Below, in pieces: positions 49,354-61,878 of a DNA stretch of 64,000 nt. Source of the DNA: Monarcha castaneiventris obscurior. Its lineage: Eukaryota; Chordata; Aves; Passeriformes; Monarchidae. How positions within the stretch are numbered: the stretch's first letter is position 1; the number at the start of each line of letters is the position of its first letter. The translations under genes and the position numbers were made by a program. Location of the stretch: NCBI GenBank assembly GCA_026261815.1, contig JAMPIT010000230.1:8927001-8991000 (forward strand), given 5' to 3'. Below the pieces are notes generated by a model that was not told the DNA's origin, made no database searches, and saw only the letters and a program-made list of their open reading frames with translations.

Positions 49354-51266
49354 AATCTGGGGCTACTCTGGAGTAAATGCATGCTTAGAGTGAATACAGT
49401 TAGCAAAACTAGGCATTAGCTGACTGGTTTATACAAACATGCTGTAGCTTTTGGATTCCTTGCAAGCTATTTCCTGTCTTAACCGTGTATTTTGTGTTTG
49501 TACTGGGAATTTATTTTCATGCTGCTCAGTTGTATGAGTTCACCTGGATCACAGGGTTACGTACATTTCCTAAATAGGAATGCTACAACTTTACTCCACT
49601 GCTACACTGGGCTTTCAGTCTCTCTGAACTCTGAGCAAATATGCACCAATGGTTTGGTTTCTTCTCGCCCTGTGAAAAGGTTGTCCTAAGAAGAATTTTC
49701 TTGCCTGAAAGTTTATATAAAATATCAGTTGCAGGTTTTGCTGGGGAAAAGACAAGGCAAAGCAGAGAAAAGAGGAGAATTAAATGTGTAGTAGTCCTTC
49801 CATTAGTACTGCAGTAGGGGCTCCTTCTTCACGTTGCAGCTGCATTTTGCCTTGGCCAGAGGAAATGGTCCACTGGATTCAATGCCAAGATAACTGCATG
49901 AACTCTGTGGTCTGTGTAACTCAAAACATTGGGTTAAATGATGGAAAAGTCATCAGTGATCTTCAAATCAGTAAATTTCAGTGCATGATTTTTTTTGAAT
50001 CATGGTGACATTAATGTCTATGACTAATTTTCCTAGATGTTGCTATAATACAATAGCTGTGGACTGTTGAACCACATGTTTTATTTCAGGCAGAATTGAT
50101 GTACCTCCAGGAGAGGATTATATAATCCCCTTTCAGATCAGATGGTCTGTGAAAGTGCAGATGAATGCAGAGCACATACTAAAGAAAACTGGAAAGCAAT
50201 AAGGTTTCTTGGTTAATGTTAGTGTTACTGTCTTTTGCTTACAATAAATGAGCATTAGAAAGGGTTTCACTCACAACAAACACTTCTCATAGCATAATAG
50301 ACTTAAAAACAGAGTTTTTACAGGCCCTCACTCATATAAATTATAACAGCAACTGGATACAATGTCAGGCGAATGGCTTATGCATTATATGAGTGTGTGA
50401 ACCAAACACTCCTGTTGACATTATATAGAAGTCATTACAATTTCAATTGATTTATTTTGCCATTGCAAACACTCTTATCTGCTCACTGGAAGATATTTTT
50501 TTCCCTCTGTATTTTTTGGAGGAAAATTTTATATTGCCTTAAGAAGTGTTGCCATTAATAAGATTCTAAAATAATTTTTGTATATATAGACACATTTATG
50601 ATCCCTTTCAGTTAAAAAAGACATAGAATAATTATTGAGAGGCCGCTTCCACAGTCAGCTGGTTGATGTGGATTTCTGTGTGATATAGTAGTCCCTTTTT
50701 TTTGTGACATATAGCATGTACTATATTTTCTGTGGAGATGACAAACACACTGTCTTTCTCTATGTTTTCTTATCCTTCCATACCCTAACAGTTAATTTCC
50801 ATGTATTAATCACATTTATCCCACCAGTCTCAAAAAATTACAGCCCCTTAGCGTGAACCAGTGCTAGAGCGCGCAGAAAAACACATATTTCTGAAACAAT
50901 GTTCAACTTTCCCTCATTTCATCGACCTATAAGTATTAAAATATAGGAACCACCAAATGCTTTTATCTTTTTTGTTTGTTTGTTTACTTTGTTGCTTATC
51001 AGCCTTGGGGACCTGATGACCACAGCCCAGGTTGTCACGTTGGTGCTCAGGAAAGGGGAGAGCACAGGAACTGACTTGGGTAAGGCTGCACAAGCTGATC
51101 TGAAACCAGGGGGAGTGCACTACTGTGTAAAGGTGCTTCAGCAGACATTACAGACCTTACAGCACAAGCCCCAGGCCAGCCAGAGCCACTTGGTTGCCAA
51201 CAGGGATTTAGGGACTTGTCTACTACTGACTGCAACACAGAGCACATGATCTGTTTACCTGCTTCT

Positions 51267-51277
51267 GGGGGGGGGGG
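51267..51277 (+). repeat. poly(G) tract, 11 bases
   Basis: Eleven G followed by CCC. Such runs are rare in this AT-rich window and are prone to assembly error. Confidence 0.95.
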
Positions 51278-52465
51278 CCCTGTTAGACATAGCTCAAAGA
51301 TGCTCTTTCAATAGTTCCACCTGCTCAGGAATAAAGATGGTCTAATTTTATGATCTACAAAATTTTGATGTTGTAGTTCTTTAGCCAATTTCTGGGTTTT
51401 GAAAAAATACCGTTCCATAGGTGTTATATGCTCCAAAAATTGCTCATGTAATAGTGCTTTTCCTTTTGTACAGAGACAGAAATAGTCACGTGCATTCATT
51501 TCGAGAAAATCGAATTTCAGCATTGCACATGAAGAAAAAGATAGCATTCCAAGGTTTTCAGCTTGACAAGGAAAATATCTTCTTGACCCTTTTGTAGTTA
51601 AAAGAGAGGTCAAAAAAAAGGAGTATTTGCAACTCTTCCATCTTCTCTATTAATCTTAGCTTTAGACTTTGACTCATAAACAAGCACGATAGGGTCCTGA
51701 ACCAGGATTAAAATGGAAGGTTGTTTTCAGAACTGGTATAGAAAAGCACTTTTTCATTTTGTGTGTGAGTGTAAATGCCTTTAAAAATGAATAGAGCCAT
51801 TTGTCTAAAAAAAAAAGAAGTATTGACATTTTTATGGAGTTGTTTTTGGAAAGATCCAACGTTTAATATTAAATTCAACATATGGTTGTGGTCAAATTGT
51901 GCTCCTACTGTGTAAAATGTATGAATAACAACTTACTGCATTCTCCTGGCCAATATACGGAGAGAAGGTTGATTAATTTAACTAGTATCCCTTAATCTCC
52001 TGCCTTGGCTTCCATCCCGTTCTGCAAGGGTTGATAAATCTTACATCCCCTGAGGAGTATTACAATTCCTAATAGTCTTATGCTATTAGGAAGAAGCAAG
52101 GCTCAACTGTACCAAAACATCCAGCACATGAAATTGTATAAATAATTTAGCTTTTCCAGTTTAATTTTTTTTACAGCTTTTCTTTGCAGGCTACGATAAG
52201 AGATATTAGTTCAGTCAACTGTAAGTAAATAAAATAAAAAAGGAAAATACTGTTCAGGGGAATTGTATGAAGAGGTGAGGCTGTTCTCGCTGTTTGCAGC
52301 ACCCTGTTAGGCTATCAAACCAAAGGCATTCATATATTTTCCTCCCCATAAAAAAAATGTATTTTGCTTAGAGTGGGTATTCTCTTAGGACCATCAGCTA
52401 CTTTACACATGGTATGACACGGCCAGGAGAGGAAAGTTATCCACTGATTTCAGCATGAAGTGGGT

Positions 52466-52530
52466 TTCCCTGTCCTGCCACAGATTTTCTGTGTGACAGT
52501 ATGCAAATCACTGCATGTTTTCTGGAAGCC
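52466..52530 (+). mobile_element. MIR/CORE-SINE-like fragment
   Basis: CCTGTCCTGCCACAGATTTT, CTGTGTGACAGTATGCAAAT, CACTGCATGTTTTCTGG correspond to 'ctctgccacagactttctgtgtgaccttgggcaagtcactt'. Core only. Confidence 0.55.
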
Positions 52531-53479
52531 ACAGTCAAGCAGGCAACCTACTTGAGATGTACAAGTTCCTCTGAATCAGGTGAGCCATAGCAATTGCCTG
52601 TGATCATAGTTGTAGTCCACAGCAAATTCAGCTTGGCTTCGCTTACAGCAAAGGAAATTCTGGATAAATAGTATAGCCTTGCATTTGTTATAGGCTGAGT
52701 TGGCACAAGGACAGCCACCATGTCTCAGATAAAACATATTGAATTATTCAGCTGCAATGTCTTGGTCATGTGACTGAGATTTATACTCATTTGCAAACTA
52801 CCTTGAAGGAGAGAGCTGAAAGGATAAATACATTTAAAAGAAGAAATGAAAAGGACTGTAAAAATCTCAAAACCTAGTACCATGCGACTATTCAATAGAG
52901 AGGCACTGTTCTCATCCTTGGGAAGAGACAATATTAGTCATTTCTGAATAGAGACATTTTTTTTCCAGTGTACAGCAAAACCTGGCAAATTAGCTGATTG
53001 TTTTCCTATTAACTAAGATAAGTGATGAGTATTTTGCTTCAGGAAATATAAACATCTTTTGCATCCGATTGAATCACCTGCAACAGGCTAAACCCTATTG
53101 TCTCCATTCTAGCAAAATTTCTGCTGGAATTAGCAAGATTTTTAAAGGGCTTGAGGCTGGTAGTACGTGTATACACAAAATAATGCTCAGACTGCAGAAA
53201 CAGGTTGGACTGAATAAAGGTATGAAAACATCACTTGATTCATATTTTGCATGAAAGTAACACTTTGAATTATGTATGCTTAAGAAATTTTTCTTCATAC
53301 ATAGTAAAGTAAGTCCTATCCCATTTGAGATAAGTAAATAGGATTATACCTTTGGGCAAAAAGGGACTTAAAGAATTCAGGATGGGCACCTACTTGTCAG
53401 TGACCACGCTGTGGTGTTTGGAACAGAAGTCATCCTTGTAGTGGTTTTGGAGGATTTAGACTGGCTTTCTTACGTATGA
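52531..53479. other. non-coding stretch
   Basis: No recognised gene or repeat. Confidence 0.55.
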
Positions 53480-54400
53480 TGTGGAGGACTGTTATGGTTT
53501 GGGTCTGTGTCTTATCAGGTCCCTCCTGCCCCACAAAGCTTCAACCAGCAGGTGGGAAAGGGCAAAGAAGTGCTTAGTCACAGTCCAGCAGCAGTTGTGG
53601 CCCATGACACCCTAGTGTGACAATGCTACAGCAAGGTGTGAGGTGCAACACTCCAAGAACAATCTCTATCTCGAGGTTTGGTTTGTTTTGGGACAAATTT
53701 TCTTAAACTATGGCACTTTTCAATCCCATAACGAGCAGCCAATTGTGGTGAATATCTTGTGAAATACATACTTTGAAAGCTCAGCCTTATGCAGTTTTGT
53801 AGGGTTTAAGTGTAAAAAACCCTCTTTGGGAAGAAAGAAATGGTACAAATACATTGGTGTACATTTGTTGAGGCTCTTGTGACATCGAGGGATATATACT
53901 GGAATATTGTAGAGGTTTGTGCATAAGAAATACTGTAGAAAGATGAGTCCAGCAATGTAAAGTGAGAAATTTCAGTCCATCCTGTCACATTTGTTTTCAG
54001 AGAGGCCCAGAGGACTTGGTTCTAACATTTGTACAGCCTGAGGGTGTGAGGACAACTTCAGGTCAGGAATGACACAATCCAGCTGGCCTGCCATTTGGGT
54101 CCACCTTTTACAGCCACTCTGGTAAACTCCCCAGACAATTCAAAATCCCTCTGGACAAACTTCCATATGCATTTATTCCTACTGCCAAAGGCTTGGCCCA
54201 AACCCCTATGATTTCCCAGAGCTGTGTGACTGGTTGGTTATACAGGGTCCCCTAGGTGACTCCAAAATTAACTCTGACCAAAAGCCTCAAAAACATGCCT
54301 GTCTTACACCAGACCTCTCAAGGAGACACTTTGATGTGTTTTTCAGGTTCATGTTTTTCAGAAAGCAGAATACAACATTTCCACTTTAAAATGTGGGATA
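53480..54400. other. unclassified block, possible degraded LTR
   Basis: Starts near TGTTATGGTTTGGGTCTG, which is reminiscent of the start of avian endogenous-retrovirus LTRs, and has a different, less AT-rich texture than its flanks. I see no matching second LTR, primer-binding site or gag/pol remnant, so the call is weak. It ends next to a minus-strand CR1. Confidence 0.2.
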
Positions 54401-54407
54401 TAAAACT

Positions 54408-54632
54408 GAATATCAGAATCCTATAATGGTTTGGGTTGGAAGGGTCCTTAAAGACCATTTAGTTCCAACTTCCCTACCTTTGTTAGGGGCACGTTTCACT
54501 AGACCAGATTGATCAAAGCCCCATCCAACCTGGTCTTGAACACTGCCAGGGATGGGGCAGCCACAGCTTCTCTGGGCAACCTGATCCAGCGCTTCACCAC
54601 TCTCCCAGTGAAGAAATACCGGCCTCTTGTTC
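54408..54632 (-). mobile_element. CR1 LINE 3' end, minus strand
   Basis: On the + strand: AGAATCCTATAATGGTTTGG (reversed tail), GTTGGAAGGGTCCTTAAAGA, CCCCATCCAACCTGGTCTTG, AACACTGCCAGGGATGGGGC, AGCCACAGCTTCTCTGGGCA, ACCTGATCCAGCGCTTCACC, CTCTCCCAGTGAAGAAAT. A clear avian CR1 3' UTR, 5'-truncated at about 54,632. Confidence 0.96.
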
Positions 54633-55254
54633 CTTTAAAAAATACAGATGTATTTATTTCCCTATTTGTAGTTTCATGTACATTGTATTTCATATGCTTT
54701 CTGTAATAACACCACAAAAGACTTCATAAATGCACTAGTCAGTGGGGAATGCTGTGCCTGCTTGTGATTTTACACATCTTTTCTTTAAGCCAGAAAATCT
54801 AAATGTAAAATGTAGTATTCAGAGACACTGAGAGGGGTTTTGTGGTGCTCTCTGGAGGATGCTGGATTCATAAAACAATGAATGGATTACCGTCATCGAT
54901 AGAGTTAGTTTTTCCATCTGTGGCAGACAGACAATATACTCTTGCTAACGTGCTTCATATTAATAAACCACCCAAGTATAATTCATTGCAGGTTGCAGCT
55001 ATAAATCAGAAATAGCCTTCATTTTGTTCAGCTGTCAGACTGAGAGAGCATCAGGGGGTGGGGGCTGTTTGTAAGGAGGCCGGGGGGCTGCAGCACTTTG
55101 ACCTCTCCCTGCAGTGTAAAGCATGTCACCCCACAGCTGTCCATGGGGAAAGGTCATGTGGATAGGTGCCCTGTCACGAGCAAAGAGCCACCTTGTTACC
55201 TGCCATCATTTTCTGTCCTGCTGTGTTCTGCTGGGAAAGAGATGCAAAGAGATG
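54633..55254. other. non-coding stretch
   Basis: AT-rich at first, becoming GC-richer after about 55,050. No gene or repeat recognised. Confidence 0.55.
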
Positions 55255-55380
55255 CTGCAGGAGCGGTGCAGTGCAAGCGTAAGCGCGGCTGCCAGCAGCC
55301 AAATCCCTCCGGGCCCCGTGCTGCTCTTCCACTGCTGGAGCTCTGGGGCTGCACGTGTCTGACCCGGCCTCAAACCGCCC
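55255..55380. promoter_or_regulatory. small CpG-rich patch
   Basis: Nine CpG dinucleotides between 55,264 and 55,378 in a GC-rich context, including AAGCGCGGC, TCCGGGCCCCG and the E-box CACGTG. This is the densest CpG cluster I see in the window, though far below island length. It could be a minor promoter, a relic of a GC-rich repeat, or a remnant of the neighbouring CR1 insertion. Overlapping open frames of 71-106 codons on both strands lack any recognised domain. Confidence 0.3.
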
Positions 55381-55384
55381 CTGA

Positions 55385-55520
55385 GACAGAATGGAATAGA
55401 TGGAATAGCACAGAATAGCATCTTTTCAGCTGCAAGTGGCCTACCATGATCATCTATCTCAGCTGCCTGACCAATTCAGGACTGACCAAAAGATCAGAGT
55501 CAGTCCCAGGAAGCCACAGA
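55385..55520 (-). mobile_element. CR1 LINE 3' tail, minus strand
   Basis: ACAGAATGGAATAGATGGAA and TAGCACAGAATAGCATCTTT (reversed AT-rich tail), then CTACCATGATCATCTATCTC, AGCTGCCTGACCAATTCAGG and ACTGACCAAAAGATCAGAGT. These match the reversed end of an avian CR1 subfamily ('...ttttggtcagccctgaa..ggtcaggcagttggactagatgatc'). Confidence 0.8.
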
Positions 55521-55639
55521 CACAGGTACCTTCACTCTAATACTGACATTTTGGTGTTGTTAGGAAAATCGCTTTGTACCTGATTGAAGTTCCTGATGAG
55601 GGTTTTGTTCTTCCTTCCCCCCCTGACCCTAGTGGAAGC

Positions 55640-55785
55640 TCTCACAGTCACTTAATCTCTCAGTTTCCCTGTCTCTGCCCAAGAAATGGGGATAAGCATG
55701 GATAACTCAAAGAGGTGTTCTGAGGATTAATTAGTTTACATTTGTAGGGCATTTTGAGGATAAAAAATGCTGAATATTGGCATTA
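55640..55785 (+). mobile_element. MIR/CORE-SINE-like element (best copy)
   Basis: CACAGTCACTTAATCTCTCA, GTTTCCCTGTCTCTGCCC, AAATGGGGATAAGCATGGAT, CTCAAAGAGGTGTTCTGAGG, ATTAATTAGTTTACATTTGT and AGGGCATTTTGAGGATAAAA follow the MIR-type order 'cacttaatctctctg..cagtttccc..aaatggggataataat...ttgtgaggattaattagttaatgtttgtaaagcgctttgaga'. The best-preserved ancient SINE in the window. Confidence 0.85.
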
Positions 55786-58144
55786 CTGCACCTGGCCCTG
55801 TGTGTGTCTCTGTCTATGCAGAAAATGAATACCATACTTCCATGGGTAAAACTTACATATCAGATAAGCTGCATGCCTATGCAAATAAATCCTCAGGCAA
55901 ATCAGTGTTCTCCAGTAATCCTCAGGCAACATGCAGAGAAGCAGAGGCAAAGGCAGAGGGCAGCAGAAGCAGGGGGAGATGCACTAAAGAGGGAAAAGAG
56001 ATTCAGAAGTGTGTGACGGGAAATCTGGAGAGGGGAAATCTCTTTTTCTACAAATGCATATGAATAAGCCCTACTGAATCACAGGCCACAGGCTGTGCAC
56101 ATGAGAATACAGTTTTTCAAAATTCTTATTGCATTATGATTTAGCCATGCATTCTGTTTTATGGTGACATGACCTCATTGTTTTGAGATTTTTGGTGTGC
56201 ACTATAACAGCCTTTGTATGGCAATAATTGTAACTCATACATTAATTTTTGGCATTCCTCATATATTCATTCAGTCACTGGAATGTGCATAGTTTAAAAC
56301 TATCACATTGTAACTGAACAAATAGTGGATTAAATGTGCCTGTTTTGTCTTTTTTACTAAGCTAGGTGGGATCAAAGCTATCAGCTTCTGTGCCATAGCT
56401 TAATTATATTTTTACTCAGAGTGCCAACATTTTACAAAATGAAATGAAGTAACGACAGGAGAAAACACAGCGTCATTCAAACAGGCTTTAATCAGGTCTT
56501 GGAAGGATAATAGAGAGCAAGTGAAGCAGGTTTGTTAGTTCTGTTGGTTTCAGCCCATTAAAAAGCCAGTGCACATAGCTGTTATTTCAGAGATGATCAG
56601 CACTGGTCTGTGTGGACCTGCAACTGCAAAGTGAGAGGCAGGATGACAACATGTGTAGATGCCCACACAGAGGGAGCTGCCACAGTGCCAGTGACAGACC
56701 ATTGACATAGGGACAAGGAAGTGGCTGATGTGTAGGAGTGAATCGTGCATAGCCAGAGCAGTAAATGATGGTTCCTTTCTATGCAATTAGCTGTGAGCGG
56801 CAAGCAGGCGGTGAACAATGGCAAAGCACATTCCAGCCATTGCCTTTGTATTCCGTAATCTTGAGTGCAGACACATTTCTTAACATTTCCTAGTCACCCA
56901 CATCATTCTAAATGTTTAGAAGGTGTGGACGGGGTTTAATTGTGAGAGAATTTCCATGTCTGTAATGGGAAAGGCTTAGCCTATGCTGCTTTTGAAATGA
57001 CTCTGTGAACATGACTTAAGAGAAATGTGCTCACTGTAATGACAGCCCTTAGCAACATGTTGAATCCTCAGGGTAAAAGCTTATTCACTGACTAAAGATG
57101 AAGGTTGTTAAGGGAGTAAGGAAAAAAAATGCAAAAGCAAATTAAAAAAAAAAAAGGTGTGGAATCAGGTAGCTTTTGCTTCTCCTCTTTGGAATCTGAA
57201 GTGCTTGCAGGAAGTGCTGTAATAATTATTTCTTCCAACAGCTGGCACTTCAACCTTCCTTCACACCAGGGGAAGTCAGTACTCAAGGGCTGGAAAGTGA
57301 GGTGAAGTCTCAGGGGAGCTTTTATCGCTGAGGATAGCACTTTCATGCCATGTTTGGGAAAGAAAAAAAAAGATTAAAATGCAGACTGCTTTCTGCATGA
57401 GCCACCTGTCTTTCTCAGGGGCTTTTTAAAAAGATGGACCTTGATTGGAGAGTCATTTGGTTGCAGGGCCTTTTAAATGGCCTTTTCTCTCCCTGCTGGC
57501 TTATGTGGCTCCTGTTCTCCTTTCTCCTTGTGCCCCCTCCCTTCAGGAGGCTCCTTCTCACCCAAGGGATGGTTCTGCTCACCCCACATCTCCTCTCCAG
57601 TTCTGCCAGTGCTGCAGTTTGTAAGGGCTTGCATTAAACCAGAACAGAGATTACCCTGGGATAAACCAACTCTGAAAGTAGTACAAAAAGGAAAAGTGAA
57701 GACAAAGGTGATTTCTTACATAAATCTGGATCCTAACAAGGACCTGCTGGTACCTGAAGCTGTTCCATGGGCACAATCTTGTAGGCAGCAAGAAGTGTCC
57801 AGCAGCTGAGATAAAAATTTTCACCTATACTTAGAGATTTTTTATGCCTTCATTTTCCTGATATTACCCTGTAAACATTAAAAATGTCATCTGCCACTTT
57901 CATAAACCTCCCTGTGCATGTGTTTTGCCCCAGACTTTAATTGCATGATCATCTATTATTTTTATTTCTTTGTATGTATTATTATTAAATAGTTCTTTTT
58001 ATCTCCTTTCTTCAATGTATGGCTCCAGGCTCTATTAACCACAATCTAAAGCCTCAGCTGAATACATTGTTATTAAGTTCCTCATGTGGTTTTTATGGTG
58101 CTCTTTCTGTAATTTGTCAGTTCTTCACAAACATCATGAATTTA
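55786..58144. other. non-coding stretch
   Basis: GCA/AGG-rich sequence at about 55,930-55,980, poly(A) runs near 57,123 and 57,145. No gene or recognised repeat. Overlapping open frames at 57,434-57,809 (67 and 110 codons) have no domain. Confidence 0.55.
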
Positions 58145-58145
58145 T

Positions 58146-58236
58146 ATTCACAGCAGCCCTAGCAATTAAGCATATTATTACCATCATTTTACAGATGGAG
58201 AACTGATGAAAAGATAAATTATAGACAAAGCTGTCA
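58146..58236 (-). mobile_element. MIR-like fragment, minus strand
   Basis: TTCACAGCAGCCCTAGC, CATATTATTACCATCATTTT, ACAGATGGAGAACTGATGAA match the reversed MIR end 'cctcacaacaaccctatgagg...tattatccccattttacagatgaggaaactgag'. Downstream decay is strong. Confidence 0.6.
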
Positions 58237-60090
58237 AAATCTTACACTAATTTTTGATGACCAACTTTAGACACCTAGCCTATAATTTCTCAGGGGCAAT
58301 AGTATTAAATAGGCAATCTGCATTCTAGTCATCTATCCATGTGCTTCAGTCTTCTGAATTTCTGCAAATCATACACAGAAAGCTGGGAATAAAAATGTTA
58401 ACAGCTGACTCTAATCCAAAATGAACACCATGGCAGGGTAGGGAGATGGCATAAGTGCCTTGCATGCTGTAAAGTGTTGAGTTGAGCTTTGTACTGAGAC
58501 AGCTAAAGGCAGAAGTTTATGCTGCGAGAGTCTACATCTGAGTTAGGCATCTGAGCTCCCACCAGTGCCTCAGGGCCTGGGGAGCTGCTGGTTCTCCCTC
58601 CCCACGGGGCACCTCTGTCGGATAAGCCCAGCACTCCTGAGTGCTCTGTCTGTGCGCTGACCAGGTCTCAGCTGACCCTGCTGGGAATGGAGATGCCTGG
58701 CTGACACTGACACACTGAGCTGGTAGGCAACCACTTTATTTGCCTGAATCTGCAGGCAAGCCTCTCCTCAGTGTATTTAGTAATGCAACACTATACTTTC
58801 TACAATATTCTTCTTTCATCTTTTCATTGGTACCTTGCATTACCTGCAGCAAATTGAAGCTGGGTCACCACGGACACATTTTCATTCATCCCGTAGTTCT
58901 TATTCACATAACACCGCCCACACTTGCTGAGTTTTTAGTATTCACACGCAGAGGAAATGGATTTCCTACTGTACACAGGAATGTGTTTCTCTTCACACTG
59001 TTCATGACTGGACAATATGCACAATGCTGTGTCTTCCTGCCCCAGAGCTCCTTTTTGGTAAGCCCTGTCCTGACAGTGTAACTGCATAACTGCAACTCTC
59101 TTTTTTAAGCTGAATCAAAATTTTAAAATACTAATCCATTGTGATGCTGACCAGTGAGAATGCAACTGAAACCCTAGCATGGATTTTAATTATACTAAAA
59201 TTGTGTTTCCTATTTTTAGTATGTTAGGGTTTTTATACCAGCCAAGTGTTCAGTTACTTGACCAGTCCATTAAATAAACTTTAATTTATATCATAATTGA
59301 ACAATCTCTAAGTATCACTCAGTATAATTTCAAGTCTCTCTGCTACTAGGAGAGTTATCAAATGTACAGGCCTGGGAATAAAGGAAATATGCTATTCCCA
59401 ACTTTGTCAGAGACTTTGCAGTGGAAGTATATTGACTAAATGCAGATGCCTGTTCTGAAGACATCTGCATCTGGCTTCTGGCTCAGTGGATAGTCAGCGA
59501 AGAACAAGTCAATAGAATCCAAGGGGCAATTCATCCTCTCCTAAATGAGATGTCTGAAATAGGGCAGATGATTGGCACCCTAAAAGGGCATATTTGTCTC
59601 TGGTGACTATACATGGAGCCCCAGGGGCCAGCTTGGGTTTAAATGTCTACATTGTTGATTTCTAAAGTCAGGTGAGATGGATCCCACCCTCTGTATCCCC
59701 AGGCCAGTTATTTCATCTCAGTTTGCCTTTTTTTTATCTTTCTGAGTGAGCTAGTGTAACACCAGGAGCAGCAGAGTAGAATTAACACAGAGCTCTGCCT
59801 TGACTAATTAGTTTCTCAGTAGGGCTGTTTTATAGATCACTGGGGTATCTTTTCATGGCATGATGTTGTGTGATGTAGAAATACTCTAAGTGCTATTATA
59901 ATAAGCCACATGTTAAAGCTCATTTAAATACCAGCATCTTCAGTATACATGGGAGCTCCTGTTGCCCTGTGGGTTCTTTTCTTACAAAAAAAAAGATCTT
60001 AAATGATATCAGTACAATATCAATATCGTAACTTTTATGATACTAAAGTTTTCATAGGAATCATGGTGAATTTTTCTTAGCAGAAAACCA
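58237..60090. other. non-coding stretch
   Basis: A weak MIR-like word (CCAGTTATTTCATCTCAGTT) lies at about 59,703-59,722. No gene recognised. Confidence 0.5.
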
Positions 60091-60142
60091 CTATTCTTAT
60101 CTAACCTCCTTTCTGTCTCCGATTTATTTCTTTGTCTGGTAG

Positions 60143-60360
60143 ACACTGAAGCAGGAAGCTTCAGAAACAGAAGCCTTGTGGCAAGCCAGAATGAATAATA
60201 AAGCTGAATTCTGGGGATATTGCCAGGGAATGTCATACAGGATGTTCTGCACCAACAGCTCAGGAACTACAGGTGGAATTACAAGATTATATGCTGCCAA
60301 GCTCCAAGGCAAGCTGGGGAAGCAAAACAGAATCAGCAAGGAAGCAGAGGGAATCTCCAG
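60143..60360 (+). other. exon-like block (branch point, acceptor, open frame, donor)
   Basis: A branch-point consensus CTAAC at 60,101-60,105 is followed by a pyrimidine-rich tract and TAG at 60,140-60,142. An open frame begins immediately at 60,143 and runs 218 bases to CAG|GTAGTT at 60,361, a good donor; the frame stops just after the donor. The encoded peptide contains EALWQARMNNKAEF and GYCQGMSYRMFCTN and resembles nothing I recognise. It could be a lncRNA exon, a terminal or cryptic exon, or coincidence. Confidence 0.25.
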
Positions 60361-60369
60361 GTAGTTACC

Positions 60370-61853
60370 ATTTACCCCTTTCTTGAAACCTGGAAAGTTA
60401 TAAAGTGTTTGTAACTATACCCACACTATAGTAAGCCTGGACAGCTGTCACTCTCTGTGGAATTTTTCTTTTGAGCTCAACTAAAGACCAGTGGTGCATA
60501 TACATTTAATTGTTTGTGTTACTGCATCTATGGAGATTGCAATCCTTCCTTCTGTTTTTATTTCTGGATAAGACCTATTCTCTTCTGCCTCCTGCACTTC
60601 TGTCTATGCTATGCTGCATGTGGGGTACTGCCAGGACCTCAGAAGTTCAGCAGCCATGAGCTCATCACCCTGTTTGGAAATTCAGAGTAGACTTTTCCTT
60701 CATTCTCTCAGTCTGTATGTAAGTCTTCTACACCTCTACTTGTAGTTTTCAGCACTTGCTGCATAGTTCTACTGCATTCAGTGAGAATATGATTGGGAAA
60801 CATCTCCAAATTTGGCTATGAGAGGGATTGTTTTGGAAAGTTGGAAGCATAATCCTCAGCTTGACCTGAGTGTCAGCTTAAAGATAAATAAAATGAAGGC
60901 TTACTTTGTTCACTATGAAGTGTCAAGATTATCCAGACATAGCTGGATTTCTGATACCTTTAGAAACGAGCATTTTTATGTTAAGAGAATGGACACTTGT
61001 AAGTTTTTTTTCATGCCTACTTTCGTGAATTGTGAGCAATCTAACTTAAGACTTCTTGCACATTAAAACCAAAAAGACCAAAGAAGTGTGCAGACTCAAA
61101 TCCAAGGTAATCAAAAAATCAGCCAAGATCAATAGAAGTTGACCTTACTTACCCTTTCATGACCTTTATAAGTTGTTTTATCACCTTGCAGCAAAGATTT
61201 ACCATGACACTTGGGGTGTGTGTGTTTGCGGCATAAAGGTGTCAGACTTTCACTTTTGTTTAGAGACAAACAAGGAAACATAGCATTTTATATTTTCTTT
61301 TAGGGTAAGTGGAAGATAAATTCACTGGCCTGTGTTCTCGTATTGTGTCTCAATAAGAAATCTGATTGTGGACCTGTCCATGGAGAAATAGACAGACATT
61401 TCTTTAGAAAAGCACTTGAACAAGAAAGTAACCACCATATTTCATTTAGCTTCTCCATCTTTGACCCTTTTCTGTCAGCAGGTGGGAGGTACAAGAGATC
61501 TTGTAGAAGACCCCTGTGTAGAAGAGAGCTGGTATTATTTTTTTGTCCAGGGGTGTCAATCTCTTGTAATGGACAATATGATGGCACTTCATTCATTAAA
61601 GGGAATCTAAATGATTGACTTAAACACTAAATTAGATTTTAATTTCCAGATGACATAATTTAGGTGAAGCACAGCTCATTCACAGGGCCTTGCAAAATGA
61701 GCCTGACTATAAACTTTAAATACTGCCACAGTGAGACATATATTGCAATAGCAATGATGATGTGGGTTAATAAAATGGCCCACAGTTATGTGAATCCAAC
61801 CATACACTCAAATTTCCTGGAAAAAAATGTTCCCACACTTGCAGAAATCCACC
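60370..61853. other. non-coding stretch
   Basis: No gene or recognised repeat. Overlapping open frames of 64-98 codons occur on both strands at 61,300-61,618 without domains. Confidence 0.55.
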
Positions 61854-61878
61854 TTTTTTTTTTTTTTTTTTTTTTTTT
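61854..61878. repeat. poly(T) tract, 25 bases
   Basis: Uninterrupted T25. No neighbouring retroposed body is recognised. Confidence 0.97.

Larger units (their letters stand above)
47946..52464. other. non-coding stretch with homopolymers
   Basis: Contains a 25-base poly(T) at 49,329-49,353, an 11-base poly(G) at 51,267-51,277 and a small CpG word (AGAGCGCGCAG) at about 50,866-50,876. No gene or recognised repeat. Confidence 0.6.

Noticed and set aside
53480..54400. Endogenous retrovirus LTR
   Set aside because: Only the TGTTATGGTTTGG start is suggestive. No paired LTR, primer-binding site or internal coding remnant is visible, so it is kept only as an unclassified block.
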